Shown one piece after another: positions 1-6,654 of a DNA stretch of 64,000 nt. Position 1 is the first letter of the stretch. Every line of letters starts with the position of its first letter. Source of the DNA: Arthrobacter sp. RIT-PI-e (lineage in GTDB: Bacteria > Actinomycetota > Actinomycetes > Actinomycetales > Micrococcaceae); the NCBI RefSeq assembly GCF_001187915.1, contig NZ_LGIU01000033.1, positions 97,667-161,666 on the forward strand, in the 5' to 3' direction. Both the position numbers and the translations under genes were made by a program. Below the pieces are notes generated by a model. The model made no database searches and was not told the origin of the DNA. It saw only the letters and a program-made list of their open reading frames with translations.

Positions 1-1337
1 ACCAGCTGGGCGGGATCCTCGCCGATGACATGGGTCTCGGCAAGACGCTCCAGGCCCTGGCCCTGGTGACCCACGCGAAGGAGACCACGGAGCTCGAGGC
101 CCCGTTCCTGGTGGTGGCCCCCACCTCGGTGGTGCCCAACTGGGCCAAGGAGGCGCACCGCTTCGCCCCGGGGCTGAAGGTGGTGGCCGTGACGGACACG
201 CAGGGCGCCTCCGGCGTACCCCTGCAGGAGCAGATCGGCGACGCCGATCTGGTGATCACCTCCTACACGCTCTTCCGGCTGGACTTCCCCGCCTACCAGG
301 ACCTCCCGTGGTCCGGGCTGGTGCTGGACGAGGCGCAGTTCGTGAAGAACCGCGCCTCCAAGGTGCACCAGGCGGCCAAGGACTTCGACGCCCCGTTCAA
401 GCTCGCGATCACCGGCACGCCCATGGAGAACAACCTCATGGAGCTGTGGTCCCTGTTCGACATCGTGGCCCCGGGGCTCTTCCCGTCCGCCCGGAAGTTC
501 ACCGAGGACTACCGCACCCCGATCGAGAAGATCGGGGACAACCGCCCCCTGATCCGGCTGCGCAAGCGCATCCGCCCCCTCATGATGCGCCGCACCAAGG
601 AGGCCGTGGCCTCGGACCTGCCGCCCAAGCAGGAGCAGGTGCTCGAGGTGGAGCTCCACCCGGAGCACCGGCGCATCTACGAGACCTACCTGCAGCGCGA
701 GCGGCAGAAGCTCCTCGGCCTGATCGAGGACATGAACCGGAACCGCATGATCGTGTTCAGGTCACTGACCCTGCTGCGGATGCTGAGCCTGGATGCCTCC
801 CTCGTGGACCCCGAGCACAAGGGCGTGCCGTCGGCGAAGCTCGAGGTCCTGTTCGAGAACCTCGACGGCATCCTCGCCGAGGGGCACCGGGCCCTGGTGT
901 TCAGCCAGTTCACGTCCTACCTGAAGAAGGCCGCCGAGCAGCTGGACGCCCGCGGGATCGAGTACGCCTACCTCGACGGCTCCACCCGCAGCCGGGGTGA
1001 GGTGATCGACTCCTTCAAGGAGGGGCGCGCCCCCGTGTTCCTCATCAGCCTGAAGGCCGGAGGCTTCGGCCTGAACCTCACCGAGGCCGACTACTGCTTC
1101 CTGCTGGACCCCTGGTGGAACCCGGCCTCGGAGGCGCAGGCCGTGGACCGTACCCACCGCATCGGCCAGACGAAGAACGTGATGGTGTACCGGATGGTGT
1201 CCCAGGGCACCATCGAGGAGAAGGTCATGAAGCTCAAGGAGCAGAAGGCCAAGCTGTTCACGTCCGTGATGGACGACGACGCCGTGTTCAGCTCCGCGCT
1301 CACCGCGGAGGACATCCGCGGCCTGCTGGAGGCCTGA
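1..1337 (+). CDS. SNF2-family DEAD/DEAH helicase, C-terminal part (5' truncated by window)
   Basis: The gene enters from the left edge; codons run from base 3 and give 444 visible residues. Seen: the Walker A motif (DDMGLGKT, nt 21-44), the DEAQ box (nt 327-338), an SF2 helicase C-terminal domain and the motif VI segment ending in THRIGQ (nt 1138-1170). These define SNF2/Rad54-type ATPases, which translocate on double-stranded DNA to remodel protein-DNA contacts. Actinobacterial members usually carry a long N-terminal SWIM-containing region, which would lie outside this window. The reading frame is intact to a TGA at 1335. A 100-bp gap separates it from the convergent hydrolase gene. The specific partner or substrate cannot be read from the sequence. 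Confidence 0.93.
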   Translation, partial: QLGGILADDMGLGKTLQALALVTHAKETTELEAPFLVVAPTSVVPNWAKEAHRFAPGLKVVAVTDTQGASGVPLQEQIGDADLVITSYTLFRLDFPAYQDLPWSGLVLDEAQFVKNRASKVHQAAKDFDAPFKLAITGTPMENNLMELWSLFDIVAPGLFPSARKFTEDYRTPIEKIGDNRPLIRLRKRIRPLMMRRTKEAVASDLPPKQEQVLEVELHPEHRRIYETYLQRERQKLLGLIEDMNRNRMIVFRSLTLLRMLSLDASLVDPEHKGVPSAKLEVLFENLDGILAEGHRALVFSQFTSYLKKAAEQLDARGIEYAYLDGSTRSRGEVIDSFKEGRAPVFLISLKAGGFGLNLTEADYCFLLDPWWNPASEAQAVDRTHRIGQTKNVMVYRMVSQGTIEEKVMKLKEQKAKLFTSVMDDDAVFSSALTAEDIRGLLEA

Positions 1338-1437
1338 GACCCGTCGGAGCAGGTGTCCCCGCACCGCACTGAGGCCCCTCGGAACGGTGGGCGGTACGGC
1401 CGGCCCCATCGTGGGCGGCCACCGGCAGGGCTCCCGG

Positions 1438-2301
1438 TCAGGCGGCGTCGCCGTCGTCCCGCAGCGCCGGAACCAGCAGTTCCGCGAAGGCGCGGGGCCG
1501 CGCGGCGATCCACCAGTGGCTCCCGGGGACGGTGGTCACCGTGAGGTCCTCCACCCACTCCCCGAGACCGTCCACGAGGTGGGGTGAGAGGAACGGGTCC
1601 TTCAGGGGGACGATCACGTGCACGGGGACGGACACCGCCCGGCGAGGGGGCGGCGTGGCGCCGGAGAGCATATTGGCCCTGTAGAGCGCGAGCCCACGGA
1701 CCGGGTCCGCGCCGACGTTGCGCCGTGCACCCAGCTCGTAACGGCGGGTCAGCCCGTACCTCCAGGCCAGCTCGGGGAGCACCGGGAGCTGGAACGCACC
1801 CACGTACCAGCTGCGCAGCACCTGGCCCACTCCCTGCCGCACCAGCCGCGGCGTCCTCAGGCGTCCACGCAACCACCGCGAGAAGTGCCGCAGATCCGGT
1901 CCGGAGATACTGGTCCAGTCCGTGATCCGGCCGTCGGTCCGCGCGTCCTGGACCACGGCCCACCCCTGGATCGAGCCCCAGTCGTGGCCCACGAGCCGGA
2001 CGCCGTCGGGGGCGTCGATGCTCTCCAGCACGGCGACGACGTCGTCCACCAGCTCGGTGAGCGTGAAGCCCGCACCGTCGCGGGGAGCGGACCGCCCGGC
2101 GTTCCGCGTGTCGAAGGCCACCAGGTGGTGGGTGGCGGCGAGCTCCTTCATCACGGGGAGGAAGACCCGGTGGTCGTCGGGGTAGCCGTGGAGGAAGAGG
2201 ATGGTGGGTGTACCCGGCGCGGGTTCCCGGCCGTACTCGAACACGGCCAGATCGGCTCCGTCGGAGCGGACGGTGCGGTGCCTCTCGTGCAAGCTGTCCA
2301 T
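1438..2301 (-). CDS. Alpha/beta hydrolase, epoxide-hydrolase-like
   Basis: This is a 287-residue alpha/beta-hydrolase fold protein. Seen: the oxyanion segment LHGYPDD near residue 35, the nucleophile elbow GHDWGS near residue 105 and a late GSHWW histidine near residue 263. The nucleophile is Asp (HDWG) rather than Ser, which is the pattern of epoxide hydrolases and haloalkane dehalogenases; a soluble cytoplasmic epoxide hydrolase is the best guess. There is no signal peptide. It runs opposite to the SNF2 gene and lies 104 bp downstream of the TspO-like gene on the same strand. The physiological substrate is unknown. Confidence 0.85.
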   Translation of the reverse strand: MDSLHERHRTVRSDGADLAVFEYGREPAPGTPTILFLHGYPDDHRVFLPVMKELAATHHLVAFDTRNAGRSAPRDGAGFTLTELVDDVVAVLESIDAPDGVRLVGHDWGSIQGWAVVQDARTDGRITDWTSISGPDLRHFSRWLRGRLRTPRLVRQGVGQVLRSWYVGAFQLPVLPELAWRYGLTRRYELGARRNVGADPVRGLALYRANMLSGATPPPRRAVSVPVHVIVPLKDPFLSPHLVDGLGEWVEDLTVTTVPGSHWWIAARPRAFAELLVPALRDDGDAA

Positions 2302-2405
2302 GACCTCACCCTAGATGCCTCGTCGGACATCCGGGGGAATCGCGGACGCGTCGAGGACGGGCTCCTTCCTCATCCCCCGACGTGCTCTACCATCTCCCGG
2401 CGGGA

Positions 2406-3257
2406 TCAGGCGTTGTCGGTCCGGGGTGACCGGGACCGCCGGCGGGAACCGACGACGGCGGTGACGCTCGGGACGAGCAGCGCAGCCACCACCGCCGCGA
2501 CGGCGACGACGGTGGACTCCGGCTGGTCGGAGAGCCGTGCCACGGCGATCCACGCCAGCCCCCAGACCGACGCCGCGGTGACCGCCCACCGTCCGCCCAC
2601 CCGGGACTGCAGGAGGGTGAGGGCGCCGGCCAGGAGGAGGACCAACGCCGCGGACGCCCACTCCGCGCCGGAGCCCGTCGCCGCCACGCCCGAGGAGACG
2701 AGGGCGGCAGCGATGTTCGCCGCGGTTGCGACAGCCACCCAGCCGAGGTAGAGGCCGAAGGTCCCGTCCACCACGATCCGGTCCACCACGGAGCTGGGTG
2801 CCGGTCGATCGGCGAGCCGCCGGACCAGCTGCACGAGGGTGGCCAGTAGCGCGATGATGACGAGCACGCTCACCCAGATCCACCCCTGCTGCGTCACGAC
2901 CAGCCATGCCGCGTTCAGGAGCATGGACAGTGCCGCCAGCCAGCCCGTGGCCCGGATCCGGGGGTCGCGTGCACGGGACGGGAGCCACTGGAGGATCGTG
3001 TAGACGAACAACCCGAGGTAGATCACCGACCAGATGGAGAAGGCAGGTCCTCCCGGCGCGATCAGTGTCGCGTCCGAGGAGAGGTCACCGCCCGAGGACT
3101 CGTTCACCTGCGAGCCGACGAGCCCGAACCCGATGAGCGGCCCGAGGAGACTGACGATTTCGCTCACCGTGACGACGACCTGACGGAGCCTGTCCGACCC
3201 GGGACCGGCCGTGTCGGGAGCTGAGGAAGAGTTCTGAGGAGTGTGCAAAGTGGCCAT
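2406..3257 (-). CDS. TspO/MBR-like tryptophan-rich membrane protein
   Basis: A 283-residue integral membrane protein with about eight hydrophobic segments. The segment PAFSIWSVIYLGL and regularly spaced Trp residues match the tryptophan-rich sensory protein (TspO/MBR-related) group seen in actinobacteria, where members often sit near carotenoid genes; none are seen here. I chose the ATG at 3257 because it follows a GGAG and gives the natural MATLHTPQ N-terminus; an upstream ATG at 3344 would add 29 unconvincing residues. A clear dyad (TATCTC-N7-GAGATA) lies directly upstream and may be an operator. The function of this subgroup is poorly defined; tetrapyrrole or small-molecule binding is only a family-level idea. 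Confidence 0.75.
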   Translation of the reverse strand: MATLHTPQNSSSAPDTAGPGSDRLRQVVVTVSEIVSLLGPLIGFGLVGSQVNESSGGDLSSDATLIAPGGPAFSIWSVIYLGLFVYTILQWLPSRARDPRIRATGWLAALSMLLNAAWLVVTQQGWIWVSVLVIIALLATLVQLVRRLADRPAPSSVVDRIVVDGTFGLYLGWVAVATAANIAAALVSSGVAATGSGAEWASAALVLLLAGALTLLQSRVGGRWAVTAASVWGLAWIAVARLSDQPESTVVAVAAVVAALLVPSVTAVVGSRRRSRSPRTDNA

Positions 3258-3264
3258 GACCGAG

Positions 3265-3283
3265 TATCTCCACGGTAGAGATA
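3265..3283. promoter_or_regulatory. Inverted repeat upstream of the TspO-like gene
   Basis: TATCTC and GAGATA arms are separated by 7 bp; the inner bases are also nearly symmetric, so almost the whole 19 bp is a dyad. It lies 8 bp before the ATG at 3257 and overlaps the likely ribosome-binding site and start of transcription. A MarR- or MerR-type repressor site would fit; no such regulator is adjacent. This is an inference from symmetry and position. Confidence 0.4.
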
Positions 3284-3424
3284 TAAAGCAAGTCTCCTTC
3301 CCCGTCGCCCGCCCACCCCAGGACGGGACCCGAGGCCAAGGCACCGGCGCTTCGTCGGCTGCTCGTGCTTGTCGATCCGGGGTGGCTCTGCACCAGCCGA
3401 CAAGCGGTGCTGCATCCTCGACCG

Positions 3425-3700
3425 TTCGATCTCTGCGCGGGCATCGACAACGATGCCGAGCTTCTCGGCGATCATCGCAGGGGTGTGGTCGGGGTCATGG
3501 ACGGCTGTCCGGAGCAGGTCCCGGCCTGCCTGACGGCGAGAACGCGGGCATCGACGCGGGCTCAATCGTGCCGTGCGAGGGTCACGAGCATGTCCAGCAT
3601 CAACCGGGCCGCGGGGTCTCCGGATCGATGCCGTTCGAGACGGTCGGCTCACTACACCAGCGCGGCATCCCCGTCGTCGGCGTCCTCGAGAAGCTTCTTC
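3425..3700 (-). pseudogene. Decayed serine-recombinase (resolvase) fragment
   Basis: On the minus strand, pieces of a serine recombinase appear in different frames. One frame reads VSNGIDPETP (about 3612-3640); a shifted frame continues with RLMLDMLVTLA (about 3569-3612) before a stop. The joined pieces resemble the core of resolvases after the catalytic domain (…GIDT.TP.GR.ML..LA…). A further frame (about 3430-3530) reads like a short helix-turn-helix tail (TPAMIAEKLGI). No intact open frame exists, so this is at best a remnant. The match is by eye only and the family call is tentative. Confidence 0.35.
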
Positions 3701-3704
3701 ATCC

Positions 3705-3875
3705 AGGGACGCGATCATTCGCCTGGTCAGAGCCGTCCTGGCTAAGCAAACCGATGAATGGGCCGAAGGCCGCCGCTACCTCGGCCTCGACATCCTCACC
3801 AAGAGCCGTCCCACTCTCATCACCGACACCGGGAAAGCGGCGACCACCGACACTGACCTCGAGCTCAGCGCCTGA
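3705..3875 (+). pseudogene. C-terminal remnant of an IS256-family (Mutator) transposase
   Basis: The frame ending at the TGA at 3873 reads LVRAVLAKQTDEWAEGRRYL then GLDIL, which is the characteristic C-terminal end of IS256/Mutator-type transposases (AVL.EQ.DEW.EGRRY). The catalytic DDE part and the rest of the protein are absent upstream, where the same frame is unrelated low-quality sequence. No terminal inverted repeats were found. The fragment marks an old insertion next to a decayed recombinase and supports the view that 3.3-4.9 kb is accessory DNA. Confidence 0.7.
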
Positions 3876-3998
3876 AATGAAAAAGGATCACCGACCGCTA
3901 CACCACCACCAGGGACTTGACCGCAGCAGTCCTGTGCTGTTCGGCGTCCCGCTGGTGATCCTGCAGCGTACCTACCCTGGGATGAGTACGATCAGCGC

Positions 3999-4190
3999 AT
4001 GACCAGTGCCGAGAACGTGCCGCCGACCTACCCGGAAATCAGTGATGAAGGGAATCAGAATCCTGTCCGTCTTCCACTGACAGAGGCCTCCGAGCAGTGG
4101 GAGGTCGACACCGTTCAAGCTGCGGAGTCAACAGAACCCGAAGAACCGTGGAGTCTCGGCACGCCGACATCTGAACCAGACGAGAAATAG
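3999..4190 (+). CDS. Small acidic hypothetical protein
   Basis: A 63-residue open frame (MTSAENVPPT…) rich in Glu, Pro and Ser, with no hydrophobic segment and no recognised domain. There is no convincing ribosome-binding site before the ATG. It lies between mobile-element remnants and an unassigned stretch, in DNA that looks less GC-rich than the genes on either side. It may be a real small gene of the acquired segment or a chance open frame; I cannot decide. Confidence 0.2.
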   Translation: MTSAENVPPTYPEISDEGNQNPVRLPLTEASEQWEVDTVQAAESTEPEEPWSLGTPTSEPDEK

Positions 4191-4481
4191 ACACCGCTCC
4201 GCCGGCACGACCATGACAGGTGGCCATGTCAGCGAGAACGTGAACCGCGACGACCGATGGATCTCACCCTGCCCCATGGGTGTGAACGAGGCCGCCATAG
4301 TCAGCACTCCGCAGCGTGCTTGTTCTGGAGGCGAAGACAAGCACCTGGATGTTCACCGGATCTGTTCTACTCGATGCGCTTCAGATCAGCGGGAGGAGAA
4401 AAGGTGGAGAACGGCCGGAGCAGAACATGAACCAGGACAGTGAGGTGCGGATCGTTGACCTCGAAGCCGAAGATGATGGGC
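4191..4481. other. Accessory stretch with no supported gene
   Basis: Open frames here are short, overlap one another and match nothing I recognise. The base composition looks less GC-rich than the flanking core genes. A small dyad (TGACA-N8-TGTCA) occurs near 4215-4232. I see no promoter, RNA gene or repeat array. Confidence 0.4.
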
Positions 4482-4935
4482 CGCTACGTCCCGAAACCCC
4501 GGTCGACCGTCACTTTCCAGACGCACCCGCTTCCTCACCGGATCAGCAGCGGCTGTAGCCCTGATCGCCTGTCATGGACTGCTGCCCTCAAGCAACGGCA
4601 CTCCTCCCCCTCCGGAGGCTGACACCCTCAAGGAGATACCAAACGCTACGGCGACTCTGTCCGGTCGGGACGTGTGGGTGCCGTGGCTGGAGAACCCTGA
4701 CGCGATCGTACATTTCGCACTTCCCGGCGGTACCCCCTGCGAGCACAGAATTGTTGTCAGGTTCGGGGACCCCGATGGCACTGCCATCGAGTACTTCACC
4801 CCCGCTGAGGAGTCCATGGCACGGGGCTGCGACACTACCCTCGAGTCATGGCGCAGCACGCGATCTCTCTTTCCGGTCCTCTTGTCCGCCTCGACCCGTC
4901 GACCGAGGACGATGCGCCCTCACTCTGGGAACTGA
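4482..4935 (+). pseudogene. Start-less frame: lipoprotein-like leader followed by a VOC-like end
   Basis: One frame is open from about 4482 to 4935 but has no start codon in its first part. Around 4533-4580 it reads FLTGSAAAVALIAC, a lipoprotein-type signal with a lipobox Cys, preceded by Arg residues. Around 4744-4810 it reads RFGDPDGTAIEYFTP, like the C-terminal strand of glyoxalase/VOC-fold proteins (DPDG…E). A neighbouring frame has ATGs just upstream, so one frameshift could have broken the gene. It overlaps the start of the acetyltransferase gene by about 90 bp, again suggesting it is no longer functional. Identity is uncertain. Confidence 0.3.
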
Positions 4936-5447
4936 CGGACGAGGACCTGTGGGCCGGCATGCCGTCATCCTGGCCTGCCTCGGTCGACGAGTTCACCGCC
5001 CGTCTTCGGGTGGTGATCGCCGACCCTGGGCGGATGGCGTTCACGGTCCGCGACACCGCGACCGGCGAACCGGTGGGCTCGACCACGTTCTACGACTTCG
5101 TCCCGTCCCAGAGGCGCATCGAGATCGGCTCGACCTGGTACGGCCGACAGTTCTGGGGTGGACGGACGAACCCGGCGACGAAACTGCTGCTGCTCACCCA
5201 TGCGTTCGAGGAACTGCACGTGAACCGGGTGGGATTGCGCTGCGATGTCCGTAATACCCGGAGCGCACGTGCGATCCAACGCCTCGGAGCACGCCCGGAA
5301 GGCATCCTCAGGTCCCACCGGATAGCGGCGGACGGAACCGTGAGTGACACCGCGTACTTCGGGATCACGACGACGGAATGGCCTGATGTCCGGGCGCAGC
5401 TCGAAGAACGCCTCCTCGGACATGAGGGTTCCAGATCACCCCGGTAG
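4848..5447 (+). CDS. GNAT-family N-acetyltransferase (RimJ/RimL-like)
   Basis: A 199-residue acetyltransferase. Seen: an N-terminal strand (GPLVRLDPSTEDD), the GEPVGSTTFYDF strand, the WGGRTNPATK segment near the acetyl-CoA site, and the RVGLRCDVRNTRSARAIQRL helix typical of RimJ/RimL-type GNATs. These enzymes transfer acetyl from acetyl-CoA to an N-terminus or amine; the substrate here is unknown. The gene stands alone in the accessory segment. The start ATG overlaps the tail of the broken upstream frame; no better start is seen. Confidence 0.85.
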   Translation: MAQHAISLSGPLVRLDPSTEDDAPSLWELTDEDLWAGMPSSWPASVDEFTARLRVVIADPGRMAFTVRDTATGEPVGSTTFYDFVPSQRRIEIGSTWYGRQFWGGRTNPATKLLLLTHAFEELHVNRVGLRCDVRNTRSARAIQRLGARPEGILRSHRIAADGTVSDTAYFGITTTEWPDVRAQLEERLLGHEGSRSPR

Positions 5448-5613
5448 AGACCGACCGCCCTGTGACCGTCCTCGCTCCTCGAGGTCAAGAGACCTCCGAT
5501 ACCCAGCAGGGAAATCCGTGGCCCAAGGCTCAGTGGGCCCGTCCCGCCACCTCGGCAGAGATGAAGGGGTCGTCAGCCGACCCCGGACCGGGAGAAGCAC
5601 CAGGGCACTCGAC

Positions 5614-5641
5614 CTGAGACCTGAGACCTGAGACCTGAGAC
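5614..5641. repeat. 7-bp tandem repeat, four copies
   Basis: Four exact head-to-tail copies of CTGAGAC, preceded by a partial copy (GAC), in the intergenic region between the acetyltransferase and the HAD hydrolase genes. It lies about 85 bp before the HAD start, so copy-number change could alter spacing of a promoter, though no promoter element is evident within it. Confidence 0.85.
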
Positions 5642-5725
5642 CAGAATCTCTCGAACGGTCGACGCGGTGAGTCGGTATCGCTGACGGCCTCGAGGCACTC
5701 CTGGATACTGCGGTAGGTTCCGATC

Positions 5726-6379
5726 ATGGAGCAACAAACGGATGTGACTTTGTTCGACCTCGACGGCGTCCTCACCACCAAGGACACGATGGCCGCACTG
5801 ATCACCCGTCGTCTGAAATACAAACCCTTCCGTCTCCTCGCCGTCCTGCCCCTCTACGCCGTCGCCCTGATCGCCGGATCCCACCGTGAACTGGCCGCAC
5901 GAGCCAACAGACTCGCCGTCCGTGTGACCTTCGCCGGATTGGGTGAACCCGAGTACCGCGCTCTCGCCGTCACCGAAGGACGGCAGCTGGCCGGTCGACC
6001 CTCGTTCGTCAGGGCGGACCTGGTACAGCTCTGCCGCGATGCCCGGGAATCATCGCGCGTCATCGTCGTCACAGCATCGGAGCAGCACCTCGTCGAAGGA
6101 CTCCTCGAAGCATGTGAGCTTTCCGAGGTCGAACTGGTCGCATCACGCATCTCCTTCGTGAAACGAGTTCCTCGTCTTCTGCTCCACAACGTCGGAACGC
6201 AGAAGATCCACAGCCTTCGAGCAGCGGGTATCCCGATCCAGGACGCAACCTTCTACACGGACTCCGCGAGCGACCTGCCTCTTGCACTCGTCGCAGCACG
6301 CACTGTCATCGTGCACCCCGGAAGAAGATCACGTCGTCGCTTCCTGGCAGCACTACCCCAGGCACAGATCATCGAGTAG
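5726..6379 (+). CDS. HAD-superfamily hydrolase (HAD-IB / SerB-like)
   Basis: A 217-residue HAD phosphatase. Seen: motif I FDLDGVLTTKD with nucleophile Asp11 and acid/base Asp13, motif II VVTAS near residue 115, a conserved Lys (GTQK) for motif III, and motif IV YTDSASDLPL near residue 178. The helical cap between motifs I and II includes a hydrophobic stretch (LLAVLPLYAVALIAG) seen in membrane-near HAD-IB members. It probably dephosphorylates a small phosphorylated metabolite or lipid head group; the substrate is unknown. Codon use looks less GC-biased than in the core genes to the right. Confidence 0.82.
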   Translation: MEQQTDVTLFDLDGVLTTKDTMAALITRRLKYKPFRLLAVLPLYAVALIAGSHRELAARANRLAVRVTFAGLGEPEYRALAVTEGRQLAGRPSFVRADLVQLCRDARESSRVIVVTASEQHLVEGLLEACELSEVELVASRISFVKRVPRLLLHNVGTQKIHSLRAAGIPIQDATFYTDSASDLPLALVAARTVIVHPGRRSRRRFLAALPQAQIIE

Positions 6380-6396
6380 CGCATCGAATGTCCCTG

Positions 6397-6640
6397 ACGT
6401 GCGGCCGCTTCACCATCGCCGATACGCACCGAGCGATCACTCAGCGCCATCCAGGGTCATTGCCCATGGCCCTGCCGCGATCCTCCCCGCGACCTGCAGG
6501 TTCTGCAGACGGGTCCGAGGAACCGGATATTCATTCGCCGGCACAACCCCGGGATGAGCCGGCACCCATTCAGCCTGTGGACGCACTGCCACCCCGTCGG
6601 ACCCATCCCGTCGAACCCACCCGGGCGGGTCGGCGCGGTG
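6397..6640 (+). pseudogene. Possible SRAP/HMCES (YedK) fragment with lost start
   Basis: From 6397 the frame reads ACG-TGC then GRFTIADTHRAITQ, which matches the universal N-terminus of SRAP proteins (MCGRFT…, with Cys2 as the catalytic residue), except that the start ATG is ACG. After about 25 residues the similarity fades. SRAP proteins crosslink to abasic sites in single-stranded DNA. The whole stretch sits between the HAD gene and the convergent ECF operon. Short length makes this a weak call. Confidence 0.3.
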
Positions 6641-6654
6641 TCCACCGGAAGAGA

